NCBI GenBank assembly: GCA_025358125.1
Contig: JANYKS010000002.1
Span: 1 to 42,589 of the forward strand
Direction of reading: 5' to 3'
DNA from: Actinomycetes bacterium
GTDB lineage: Bacteria; Actinomycetota; Acidimicrobiia; Acidimicrobiales; Ilumatobacteraceae
Length of the DNA stretch: 42,589 nucleotides
Made by a program: the position numbers and the translations under genes. Positions 17,154-24,459 of the stretch are shown one piece after another. Below the pieces are notes generated by a model. It did not search any database and had not been told where the DNA came from. It worked only from the letters and a program-made list of their open reading frames with translations. The first letter of the stretch is position 1; each line of letters begins with the position of its first letter.

Positions 17154-17537
17154 TCAGCGAGGTTTGGCGACGAAACTCTCGTAGACGTTGAGCAGCGCCT
17201 GCTTCTGCTCCGGCGAGAGATGGGGGTCGCTGCCGATCGCTTGTCGAACGCCGATCTCGGCCGGGGATTCGTCGGTAAGGATGCCGGCCCGCACGTAAAG
17301 CGTCTCGACGGAGATTTTGAGCGCCTTGGCAATCTGTTGCAGGATTTCGGCGGAAGGGCGGCGAAGCCCGCGCTCGATCTGGGACAGATACGGGTTCGAG
17401 ACCCCGGCAGCTTCGGCAAGGCGGCGCACCGACATGCTGGCCACCTCACGCTGATTGCGGATGAACGCGCCGACGTCCGCGATGCGGCCTTCGATTTCGG
17501 AGCGCAGGTCCGCCGGTACGCCGGGCCGAACCTTCAT
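17154..17537 (-). CDS. XRE-family helix-turn-helix regulator
   Basis: 127 aa. The HTH_3 domain occupies about residues 22-80: S-V-R-R-L-A-E-A-A-G-V-S-N-P-Y-L-S-Q-I-E-R-G-L-R-R-P-S is a textbook recognition region. The tail has L-S-P-E-Q-K-Q-A-L-L, a short helical segment seen in a conserved actinobacterial subgroup. Its ATG overlaps the rsiG-like stop by 4 bp, so it is co-translated with the c-di-GMP-type anti-sigma factor. Target genes unknown. Confidence 0.9.
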   Translation of the reverse strand: MKVRPGVPADLRSEIEGRIADVGAFIRNQREVASMSVRRLAEAAGVSNPYLSQIERGLRRPSAEILQQIAKALKISVETLYVRAGILTDESPAEIGVRQAIGSDPHLSPEQKQALLNVYESFVAKPR

Positions 17538-18046
17538 TCCTCGGCCAGCAGACCCTCGACGCTTGCTTCACCGTCGCGGTAACGACGGACCAACTCGGCG
17601 CTCAGCGCATCGAGCCGAGTGAACAGCTCGCGGCGCTCACTCGAACGGGCGTGCTCGAACCGCTCGAGGCCGTCCAACAATGTGTCCAATTCCGCAGAGC
17701 TCAGTTCGGCGACGTGATGGGCGCCGAGGCTGCTGGACAGCTCATCGAGTTGGAGTGCCAGCGGATGCCCGCTCGCGTCTTCGGTCGGGCGCGGTGGCCG
17801 GGCCGAACCGCCGGTGAGGTGCTGGCCGAGGATGACCGGCAGGTCTTCGGTGACGCTGAGCTCGTCGCCGCTCGCGCGGTGCTCGCTTTCGGCCCGGATG
17901 AGATCCAGTCGAGCCTGGACGAGACGGCGTACGTAGCTCACGACATCGTCGTCAGCTTGCAGTTGTGCACGCAGCGCACGCAGTTCGACGAGCGAGAGCG
18001 ATGCGGGATCGACCGTTGATGTGTCCATATTCGTTGACTTCTCCAT
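17534..18046 (-). CDS. RsiG-family anti-sigma factor, predicted c-di-GMP receptor
   Basis: 170 aa, mostly two long helices (about 18-57 and 112-157) joined by a polar linker. Streptomyces RsiG sequesters sigma factor WhiG when loaded with c-di-GMP, using the pattern E-x3-S-x2-R-x3-Q-x3-D. Here helix one has D33-x3-S37-x2-R40-x3-Q44-x3-D48 and helix two E131-x3-S135-x2-R138-x3-F142-x3-D146: nearly complete twin motifs, with one E-to-D and one Q-to-F change. The C-terminal V-R-R-Y-R-D-G-E-A-S also matches my recollection of RsiG. The ATG overlaps the stop of the upstream sulfur-carrier gene (TAATG). The cognate sigma factor is not in the window. Confidence 0.78.
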   Translation of the reverse strand: MEKSTNMDTSTVDPASLSLVELRALRAQLQADDDVVSYVRRLVQARLDLIRAESEHRASGDELSVTEDLPVILGQHLTGGSARPPRPTEDASGHPLALQLDELSSSLGAHHVAELSSAELDTLLDGLERFEHARSSERRELFTRLDALSAELVRRYRDGEASVEGLLAEE

Positions 18047-18288
18047 TAGAACGCTCCGCCTGAGACAGGCGGCAGGACCGCCACTTCATCTCCGGCGGAG
18101 ATGATCGTGTCAGCATCCGCTGATTCTCCGTTGACCCATATCCGACAGGTGCTCAGCACGTCGCCGAAGCCCGCACCATACCGATCGAGTGCTCGTGCAA
18201 GAACTTCTCCGACCGTCGCCCCCGGCACCGTGTCTCGACCAGTGCCCGCTGCCTCACGGGCAGACGCAAAGAGCCGCAGAATAGCCAC
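18046..18288 (-). CDS. MoaD/ThiS-like sulfur-carrier protein
   Basis: 80 aa ubiquitin-like fold: L-R-L-F-A-S-A-R-E-A-A-G at the N-terminus, W-V-N-G-E in the middle, D-E-V-A-V-L-P-P-V-S-G-G near the end. MoaD carries a C-terminal Gly-Gly thiocarboxylate for molybdopterin synthesis. Here Gly-Gly is followed by Ala-Phe before the stop, so thiocarboxylation would need trimming, or the protein does something else. No moaE is nearby, although a molybdopterin enzyme is encoded at 35469-37130. GTG start, 6 nt after a TACGAT -10 box; first gene of the rsiG/HTH operon. Confidence 0.85.
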   Translation of the reverse strand: MAILRLFASAREAAGTGRDTVPGATVGEVLARALDRYGAGFGDVLSTCRIWVNGESADADTIISAGDEVAVLPPVSGGAF

Positions 18289-18294
18289 ATCTGG

Positions 18295-18316
18295 ATCGTA
18301 CCGCTGCCGCTACCCT
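18295..18316. promoter_or_regulatory. Divergent -10 boxes for moaD-like and phosphatase genes
   Basis: On the minus strand TACGAT (18300-18295) is 6 nt before the GTG at 18288. On the plus strand TACCCT (18311-18316) is 8 nt before the ATG at 18325. Both genes therefore appear leaderless, with their start points within about 40 bp, so their promoters must interleave. Confidence 0.55.
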
Positions 18317-18324
18317 CGCCGTGG

Positions 18325-18939
18325 ATGCCGAGCGACCCGAAGCCCACTCCCGCACCGACGCGCCTGCTCGTCGCGCGGCACGCGCAGAGCGAGTGGAACG
18401 CGAGCGGACGCTGGCAGGGCCAGGCTGATCCGCCGCTCAGCGACGCCGGCATGCGCCAGGCTGCCGATGCCGGTTTACGGATCGGTACCTTCCATACGGT
18501 TTGGGCAAGTGATCTGCAACGGGCGTCGCTCACGGCAAGCATCATCGGGGAAGTCATCGGTGTCGGGCCGGTGCTGCTTGACGCACGTTTACGAGAAACA
18601 GACGTTGGGCCGTGGGAGGGTCTCACCCACGACGAGGTCAACGCCGGTTGGCCCGGATACCTTGCCGATCATCGCCGTCCCGACGGTTTCGAGCGATACG
18701 ACGATGCCGCGGCGCGCGTGATCGGTGCGTTCGTCGACATCGCTGCCCACAAGCCCGGCGGCGAGGTGCTCGTGGTCAGCCACGGAGGCGTCATCCGCGC
18801 GGTCCGACGCCTCCTCGGGGCAGCCGACGCGAAGATGGCGAACCTCGGCGCGAGCTGGTTCACCGTCCGCGACGAGCAGGTTGTCGTCGGCGAGCTTGTC
18901 GACCTGGTGAGGGCCGAGCCGTCCGGAATGGCGTTGTAG
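18325..18939 (+). CDS. Histidine phosphatase family protein
   Basis: 204 aa of the phosphoglycerate-mutase-like branch. The active-site motif reads L-V-A-R-H-A-Q-S-E-W-N: the phospho-accepting His is present and the usual RHG is RHA. Also G-R-W-Q-G-Q-A-D-P-P-L-S, the second-shell W-A-S-D-L-Q-R-A, R-E-T-D-V-G-P-W-E-G with the proton-donor Glu, and V-V-S-H-G-G with the second catalytic His. Probably a phosphatase of a small phosphorylated molecule; substrate not readable. A phosphatase of this fold near mshA and YbjN recurs in actinobacteria. Likely co-transcribed with the next gene, 6 bp on. Confidence 0.92.
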   Translation: MPSDPKPTPAPTRLLVARHAQSEWNASGRWQGQADPPLSDAGMRQAADAGLRIGTFHTVWASDLQRASLTASIIGEVIGVGPVLLDARLRETDVGPWEGLTHDEVNAGWPGYLADHRRPDGFERYDDAAARVIGAFVDIAAHKPGGEVLVVSHGGVIRAVRRLLGAADAKMANLGASWFTVRDEQVVVGELVDLVRAEPSGMAL

Positions 18940-18945
18940 GCGTCG

Positions 18946-19563
18946 ATGGCACGCGCCCACGGTGACGCGCTGCGTCTGTTCGGCGACGACTATGCCGCCG
19001 ATCGTGCCGCCGACCGTGCCGCCGACGTGGCGGCGCCAACGCCGAGTCTGGTGAGCGAACCGCTGATCGACGCCAACGACGACCCGTTCACCGTCCTGGT
19101 CGAACGCTCTGCCAAACGGCGGCGCACCGTTGGCGCCCAGATGGTCGGGGACGTGCTCAAGATCGCCCTGCCCGCGTGGATGAGCAGGGCCGAGGAGGAG
19201 CACTGGGTCGATGTGATGAGCGGCCGCTTCCGGCGGAAGCTCTCCGCCGACCGGATCGATCTCGGTGATCGCGCGGTCACGCTCGCGAGACGACACGATC
19301 TCCCCCGCCCCGCCGAGATCCGCTGGTCCGACGACATGCTGTCGCGATGGGGATCATGTACCCCGGCGACGGGCACGATCCGGATCAGTACCCGGATCGC
19401 GAAGTTCCCCGACTGGGTGATCGACTACGTGATCGTCCACGAGTTGGCCCATCTCGAGGTCGGCGATCATTCGGCTGCTTTCTGGCGCCTCGCCCACCGC
19501 TGCCCGAAGGCGGAACGGGCGATCGGCTATCTCATTGCAAAGTCCGGCGACGAGCACGAATAG
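18946..19563 (+). CDS. YgjP-type (DUF45) zinc metallopeptidase
   Basis: 205 aa. The C-terminal half carries R-W-G-S-C-T (about residue 140), then V-I-H/V-H-E-L-A-H-L-E-V-G-D-H-S, a gluzincin-like HExxH zinc motif with downstream His, and F-W-R-L. These are hallmarks of the YgjP/WLM-like peptidases. The N-terminal 50 residues are low-complexity (A-D-R-A-A-D-R-A-A-D repeat) and probably disordered. ATG start 6 bp after the phosphatase stop. Its end overlaps the convergent PilZ-fusion gene by 32 bp. Cellular substrate unknown. Confidence 0.87.
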   Translation: MARAHGDALRLFGDDYAADRAADRAADVAAPTPSLVSEPLIDANDDPFTVLVERSAKRRRTVGAQMVGDVLKIALPAWMSRAEEEHWVDVMSGRFRRKLSADRIDLGDRAVTLARRHDLPRPAEIRWSDDMLSRWGSCTPATGTIRISTRIAKFPDWVIDYVIVHELAHLEVGDHSAAFWRLAHRCPKAERAIGYLIAKSGDEHE

Positions 19564-22500
19564 GCCGAGCGGTCGCGAATAGCAGGCTGCCGGCGAGCAC
19601 TCCCGCCATCGCGATGACGACGACCATCGCAGGCCCTCCGCCACGCGACCCGCTCGGGTGATTGAGCTGGCCCGACGCCGGTGCAGGGAGCCGCACGGCG
19701 GGGAGACGCACGACGGGGTCGTTGGCCGCCGCCGGGTCGTTGGCCGCTTCAGACGTGACCGCAGAGATCGCGGCGATCTTCACCGGCACGACTCCGATGC
19801 CTGCCGCCAGGTGCTCGCCCTCGTCGAGCGCGAAGAGCGCGCCCCTCGAAGGGATCGGATCGGTGTGCGGGGCGCGCAGCCCGCCAGGAAGATTCGAGAC
19901 ACCGAGGCTGTACCAGCCGTTGCTGAGACCTGCGAATCGGAACGAACCGTTTCCATCGGTCATCTGTGTTGCGACGGTACGCCCGGCCCGGTCGTACAGG
20001 GTAAGGGTGGCATCGGCCACACCCGCCTCGGTCGACTGCCGGATTCCATCGGAGTTGATGTCGTTCCAGACGTGATCAGCGATCGTCGCCTTGCCCGACG
20101 CACGACCCGCGACGCCTGGCGCTGCGCCCGGTCGCCAGGTCACCTGCAGCGGTGGCATCGTCACCGTGGCGGAGCCGCCGAGATCGACGACAGTCGCCTC
20201 GTCGGCGACCGTTGCCGCGAGTGGCGCCGGAGCCGGGGTGGAGGAGCTGACCATCGTTTCCGCCGGCACCGGCGGCTCGACGGACACCCAGCACGCGTCT
20301 CCCTCGAGCACGAGCGAGTAGTGGCCGTCGGCGTCGGTGACCGTACTGACTGTCGCGCCGTACAGGTCGTCGGAGGTGCCGTACACGCCATCCAATCCGG
20401 GATCGGTGGAACACGCCCCGACCACGGTGATTCCGCCAAAGCCCGCCGCGGAAGGGGGATCCACGGCGGGCTTCGGGTCGTTCACGAGCGAGCTGGGCGG
20501 CGGCACCGTTCCTCTGGCAGAGGAGGTTGTCGTCACCTCGCTCGGGCTCGTGGCGGACGGGCGCGTCGTGGGGAGCGTCGTGTCCGCGGCAATGGTGACA
20601 GCCGTGTTGGTGACAGCCGTGTTGGTGACAGCCGTGCTGGTGACAGCCGTGCCGGTGACAGCCGTGCCGGTGACAGCCGTGCTGGTGACATCACTGATGG
20701 TGATCGAGCTGGTCGGGGTCTCGGCGCTTTGGCCAGCAGGCGTTGCCGCAACGACCACGCCACTGACCGTTTTCACCAACGGTTCACCGGCCTGCGCATC
20801 GAGGGGAGCGGCGGAGGAGATCACCGCTCCGAGCGCGAGCAGCGTCGCCAGCCGCAACGCGAGCCGACGCGGCCCGTTCTCGTCGGTGGCGACGTCGTGC
20901 CCGATTGCGGCATGGTCGGGCGTGCCAGCCGTTGCGTGCAGGCTCGCGCGGGCCGGCGTCACGACACAGCATTCGGCGAGCGTGTTGAGTGTGTAGCCGT
21001 CGCCGAGCTCGAACTCGACCCCGACCCGCCATGACCCGGCCGGGTCCATGCCGACGTTGCGCACGATTGCCGGCACGTCGAGCGATGTGATCCCGGACTC
21101 GCTCGGCAGCGAGAAGACGAGGGCGTGGCGTTCACCCAACTCTGGTCGGTGATCGACGAGGAGACCGGCACCCAACATCGTGATGTCCGCGATGTGCACC
21201 ACGAGATCACCGAGCCGGCCAGTGGTCGACGAGGGCAGGCGCTGGGCACGGCGTCCGTGGCGGCGGCGGGCGAGGAGGCGCAGCGACTCGAGGCATCCAG
21301 CGAGGACCCACAACCCAACGATGACGAGGCCGACGTGGGTCGTGTGATCGAGCGGCCGCATCGCGTGGGTGAAGCGGTCGGAGATACCGCGGACCACGAG
21401 GACCGCGTTGATGGCGATCGCGAGCGAGAGCGACATCGTTACCGAGCGGACCGAGCCGCGCAAGCGGTCGCCGGGGCGCAGTGAGCCGCCCGATAGCACC
21501 ATCAGCGAGAGCGCGCCAAGCCCGAACGCCGGCAACCACAGACCGGCAATCGCCGCAACCGACGGTGCGAACGGTGCTCTACCGGCCAGCAGTGCGCCGA
21601 GCACGACGGCAACGAGAGCGGCCCGGCGGACGCTCTCCAACGGCCGCACCGCCCAGGCCGCGATGGCCAGCCGATCGGTACGGCGTATGCCGCGGCTGCG
21701 TAGCGCTCCGTCGGGGCCGGCGAGCAGCCGCCAGGCAGCCGACACCCGCGCTGAGCGATCGTCGGCAACAGCTGCTGGAGACGCCAGCGGCGCCACCGCG
21801 ACGAGAGGTTCCCCGCCTGCTGCGACCACACGGTGCCCGCCGGCAATCAGCCGCGACGTCAATTGCCACAGCACGTCGTAGCGGGATCCCGATGGCAGCT
21901 CGATCGACTCCAGCGCCGAACGGCGGATCAGCGAGCCGCTGCCGCTCAGGAAGGCGGCGCCTCGTGAGCCGAGACCGGGATTGAGCGCGACGCGCTCGAA
22001 CAACAGGTCATGACGCCCGTTCGGGCCGTGTTCGGCGGAGTCGCCGGGCGTTGCCGCGACGACTGCCTGCACCGCTGCGACACTCGGGTCGGTGCACCAC
22101 GAACGCAACGCGGCGGCCATTCCTGGCGCCGGGATGTCGCCGCCACCGAGCAAGACCAGGGCAGCAGCGCCCGAGCCGGCGGCGGCGGTACCGATCCCGG
22201 ACGGGTCGGCGGCATCCGCTGCGAGATAATCCGCCCCGAACTCGGCGGCCAACCGAACCAGGTCATCTCGCGACCCGTGGTCGACGAGCAGCGTCTGCAC
22301 GGGGGCGTCGGCAGCGGTCGGGTCGATTTGCAGCGCAACCAACGTAGCCCGAGCGTCCTCCACGGCGCAGTCGAATGCCACCACGGCGACGTCGTAGGTC
22401 AGTGCGGGATTCGCGTCATTCGTGGATGCCGGGCGCGCCGGCCGCGTTCGGCCCGACATGGCCCAGATCAGCAGCATCATCGCTGCGAAGCCGATCACCT

Positions 22501-22720
22501 CGATCCCGATTGCGGGAACAGCCAACCACCACGCGACCGCAGTTCGGGATGCCCTCAACGACCAACCGACGCGCCAGACCAGATAGGCCGCACCGAACGC
22601 GAGCGCGCCGATACCCAGGCGCCGTCCCGTTTGGCTTCCCGCCCGTTTGCCCGTGTGCTCCCAGCGACCCATTCGTCCCAACCTGTTGTCCCGTGGGCGC
22701 CCGTGCGAGGCGCTGCCCAT
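19532..22720 (-). CDS. Degenerate BcsA-like glycosyltransferase + PilZ + extracellular SdrD-like fusion
   Basis: 1062 aa. Order: two N-terminal membrane helices (about 36-92); GT2/cellulose-synthase-like domain (109-345); about four helices (366-482); PilZ domain (490-595) with R-R-A-Q-R and D-I-T-M-L-G; another helix (618-640); a secreted-side Thr/Val-Ala-rich stalk (660-740); a carboxypeptidase-regulatory-like domain (760-815); an SdrD-B-like domain (878-945; W-N-D-I-N-S-D-G-I) and a final helix (1029-1050) with basic tail. Helix count and charges put the GT and PilZ domains inside and SdrD outside. All four GT2 motifs are lost: DxD reads G-G-G at 192-194, TED reads Y-D-V at 281-283, QxxRW reads V-S-A-A-W. 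The inside fold keeps L-S-G-S-G-S-L-I-R-R-S-A-L. So probably a non-catalytic c-di-GMP-responsive surface protein. Monocistronic; AGGA lies 7 nt before the ATG. Confidence 0.8.
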   Translation of the reverse strand: MGSASHGRPRDNRLGRMGRWEHTGKRAGSQTGRRLGIGALAFGAAYLVWRVGWSLRASRTAVAWWLAVPAIGIEVIGFAAMMLLIWAMSGRTRPARPASTNDANPALTYDVAVVAFDCAVEDARATLVALQIDPTAADAPVQTLLVDHGSRDDLVRLAAEFGADYLAADAADPSGIGTAAAGSGAAALVLLGGGDIPAPGMAAALRSWCTDPSVAAVQAVVAATPGDSAEHGPNGRHDLLFERVALNPGLGSRGAAFLSGSGSLIRRSALESIELPSGSRYDVLWQLTSRLIAGGHRVVAAGGEPLVAVAPLASPAAVADDRSARVSAAWRLLAGPDGALRSRGIRRTDRLAIAAWAVRPLESVRRAALVAVVLGALLAGRAPFAPSVAAIAGLWLPAFGLGALSLMVLSGGSLRPGDRLRGSVRSVTMSLSLAIAINAVLVVRGISDRFTHAMRPLDHTTHVGLVIVGLWVLAGCLESLRLLARRRHGRRAQRLPSSTTGRLGDLVVHIADITMLGAGLLVDHRPELGERHALVFSLPSESGITSLDVPAIVRNVGMDPAGSWRVGVEFELGDGYTLNTLAECCVVTPARASLHATAGTPDHAAIGHDVATDENGPRRLALRLATLLALGAVISSAAPLDAQAGEPLVKTVSGVVVAATPAGQSAETPTSSITISDVTSTAVTGTAVTGTAVTSTAVTNTAVTNTAVTIAADTTLPTTRPSATSPSEVTTTSSARGTVPPPSSLVNDPKPAVDPPSAAGFGGITVVGACSTDPGLDGVYGTSDDLYGATVSTVTDADGHYSLVLEGDACWVSVEPPVPAETMVSSSTPAPAPLAATVADEATVVDLGGSATVTMPPLQVTWRPGAAPGVAGRASGKATIADHVWNDINSDGIRQSTEAGVADATLTLYDRAGRTVATQMTDGNGSFRFAGLSNGWYSLGVSNLPGGLRAPHTDPIPSRGALFALDEGEHLAAGIGVVPVKIAAISAVTSEAANDPAAANDPVVRLPAVRLPAPASGQLNHPSGSRGGGPAMVVVIAMAGVLAGSLLFATARPIRARRRTLQ
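20595..20699 (-). repeat. 15-bp coding tandem repeat (V-T-x-T-A)
   Basis: Six near-identical units of GTGACAGCCGTGTTG (third-from-last bases vary) plus one decayed unit run through 20595-20699, inside the PilZ/SdrD fusion gene. On the coding strand they give the pentapeptide V-T-(N/S/G)-T-A. The unit length keeps frame, so copy number could change stalk length without breaking the gene. Confidence 0.9.
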
Positions 22721-22851
22721 TTTGATGTCCTGGCGCGCTCACGCCGCAGATCGAATATCGGCACTCAACGTCAGCGACTTGAACAGTTCTTGTCACTTTG
22801 CAGACGATCGTTTTCCGAATCGACGTTGGGACGCGTGCGGAACTCAGCCAC

Positions 22852-22857
22852 TAGCGT
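22852..22857 (+). promoter_or_regulatory. -10 box, leaderless cyclophilin gene
   Basis: TAGCGT lies 9 nt before the GTG at 22867. A GTG directly after the box at 22858 is in frame but would fall upstream of the transcription start, which argues for the later GTG. Confidence 0.5.
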
Positions 22858-22866
22858 GTGGCCCTT

Positions 22867-23709
22867 GTGGGTACCGACAAACGCGAACGCCAGAAAGCCA
22901 ACCGACAACTGAAGCTGGGGGAGATGGCTCGGGATGCGCGTAAGCGCAAGACCAAAAAGCGTGCGCTTCAGATCGGCATCGGCATCCCCGCCCTGATCCT
23001 CGTGCTGTTCGGTCTCGTCCGTCTGTTCAGCCCCGCCGACACATTGAAGACCGTCACGGGCGCATCCTCGACCACGCTGTCGGCCACCGATCTCGGCTCG
23101 AGCCTGCCATCGACGACCGCGCCCGTCAGCTCCGCCACGCCGTCGACGATCGCCGGCGCAGCGCACCCATGCCCGCCGGTCGACGGTTCCGCAGCGCGTG
23201 TCGTCGCCTTCGCCAAGGCGCCACCGACGTGCCTCGACGCCGCCAAGACCTACAGCGTCGTCGTCAAGACCAACGTCGGCAGCTACACCGCTGACCTCGA
23301 TGCCACGAAGGCCCCGCTCGCGGTGAACAGCTTCGTGTACCTCGCCCGCTATCACTTCTTCGACAACACACCCTGCCACCGCATCATCCCGAGCTTCGTC
23401 GTCCAGTGTGGAAGCCCAGATGGCAGCGGCAACGGTGGGCCCGGATTCGGCTTCGCCGACGAGCTGCCGGCAGCGGGGCAGTACAAGCTCGGTTCGCTGG
23501 CCATGGCGAACTCGGGCGCGAACACCAACGGCTCGCAGTTCTTCGTGATCTCCGGCGCGCAGGGCATCGCCCTTCCGCCGAAGTACACCTTGTTCGGCCA
23601 AGTCACCAGCGGTCTCGACACGGTGAGCAAGCTCGATGCGCTCGGCTCTGCGGCAGGCACGCCCATCACGGCCGTGACCATCGAGTCCGTCACCGTCACC
23701 GAAAAATAG
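22867..23709 (+). CDS. Membrane-anchored cyclophilin-type peptidyl-prolyl isomerase
   Basis: Catalyses cis-trans isomerisation of proline bonds outside the membrane. A Lys/Arg-rich cytoplasmic start (M-G-T-D-K-R-E-R-Q-K-A-N-R) precedes one membrane span (about residues 39-57). A Ser/Thr-rich linker and a cyclophilin domain from ~115 follow, with F-D-N-T-P-C-H-R-I-I-P-S-F (catalytic Arg), V-Q-C-G-S-P-D-G-S-G and N-G-S-Q-F-F-V-I. Start at 22867 gives 280 aa and the typical actinobacterial N-terminus; a GTG three codons earlier is less likely. Stands alone, divergent from the PilZ fusion. Confidence 0.93.
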   Translation: MGTDKRERQKANRQLKLGEMARDARKRKTKKRALQIGIGIPALILVLFGLVRLFSPADTLKTVTGASSTTLSATDLGSSLPSTTAPVSSATPSTIAGAAHPCPPVDGSAARVVAFAKAPPTCLDAAKTYSVVVKTNVGSYTADLDATKAPLAVNSFVYLARYHFFDNTPCHRIIPSFVVQCGSPDGSGNGGPGFGFADELPAAGQYKLGSLAMANSGANTNGSQFFVISGAQGIALPPKYTLFGQVTSGLDTVSKLDALGSAAGTPITAVTIESVTVTEK

Positions 23710-23712
23710 TTC

Positions 23713-23805
23713 GTGCCGGAGCGGCGCCGGGAGCAGCCGGCGGCCGGATCAGCCAGATCCCCAGTGCCGGAGCGGTGCCGGGAGCAGCCGGCGGCCGGAT
23801 CAGCC
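23713..23805. repeat. 42-bp direct repeat between convergent genes
   Basis: Bases 23713-23754 recur at 23764-23805 with a single mismatch and a 9-bp spacer. The unit is very G+C-rich and contains internal dyads around CCGGCGGCCGG. The second copy runs 6 bp into the 3' end of the S51-like peptidase gene. Fills the whole gap between two convergent genes and could act in bidirectional termination. Confidence 0.9.
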
Positions 23806-24429
23806 GATCAGATCGCCATGCACCTCGGCCTTGCCGACCAGCTCCCAGCCCGAAGCCGAATGCAGCAGCGCTGAACCCGTCGGCAACACGCCGACCGCGA
23901 AACCCCTGGCCAGCCGCAGCGTGCGGTGGAGACGCTCCGGCGACCAGGTCTCGGCTTCGGTCAGCACGGCCAAGCCATCGACGAGTCCGAGACCGAGCGT
24001 GAACGCCCCGCCCCGCGGGTCCGTCATCGGGTCGCACAAACACGCTGCGCTCGCACCCGTTGCCGCCACGACACCGCCGGTGTTGATGACCTCCTTGAGA
24101 CAATCGAGTAACTCGGTGGCCTTGAGCACCGATCGCAGGTGGAGCGGCGAGTCGCCGACGAGGTAGACCATGCGCGCCCCGCGAACGGCCTGGGAGTGCG
24201 CCGCATCGTTGGCGTCGGCCCGGCGCAAAACCATCCGGCCGTCGACCGAGACACCCAACCGCCGGCCCCACTCAACCGCCGCGTCGATCGCCCGGCTCGG
24301 ATGTTCGAACGCATCTGCGGTCGGGAGGACCACGACCTCGGTCGCCTTGGCGATGCCGATCAGGCGGCGGTCGAGTTCATCGTTGGCGACGAAGGGGCCG
24401 CCGCCGAGGAGGGCGATCATTCCGGTCAT
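23800..24429 (-). CDS. Peptidase S51 / type 1 glutamine-amidotransferase-like protein
   Basis: 209 aa. Opens with I-A-L-L-G-G-G-P-F, the glycine-rich strand of the S51 (cyanophycinase / dipeptidase E) fold; V-V-V-L-P-T-A-D-A-F-E-H follows, then M-V-Y-L-V-G-D-S-P and the nucleophile-elbow position G-A-S-A-A. The Ser is present but the usual G-x-S-A-G is G-x-S-A-A. Length is close to dipeptidase E. Cyanophycinases are longer, so a small peptidase or amidotransferase-like role is the better guess. ATG 7 nt after TACAGT indicates a leaderless start. Confidence 0.8.
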   Translation of the reverse strand: MTGMIALLGGGPFVANDELDRRLIGIAKATEVVVLPTADAFEHPSRAIDAAVEWGRRLGVSVDGRMVLRRADANDAAHSQAVRGARMVYLVGDSPLHLRSVLKATELLDCLKEVINTGGVVAATGASAACLCDPMTDPRGGAFTLGLGLVDGLAVLTEAETWSPERLHRTLRLARGFAVGVLPTGSALLHSASGWELVGKAEVHGDLIG

Positions 24430-24436
24430 GGCTCCG

Positions 24437-24442
24437 ACTGTA
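24437..24442 (-). promoter_or_regulatory. -10 box, leaderless S51-like gene
   Basis: TACAGT on the minus strand, 7 nt before the ATG at 24429, lying in the 30-bp gap after the tyrosine phosphatase gene. This suggests the peptidase has its own promoter rather than only read-through. Confidence 0.5.
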
Positions 24443-24459
24443 TGCGGCCGGGCCCCACC

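Noticed and set aside
19532..22720. Active cellulose or exopolysaccharide synthase
   Set aside because: All metal, base and acceptor motifs of GT2 processive synthases are substituted, and no bcsB/Z-like or other exopolysaccharide genes are adjacent.
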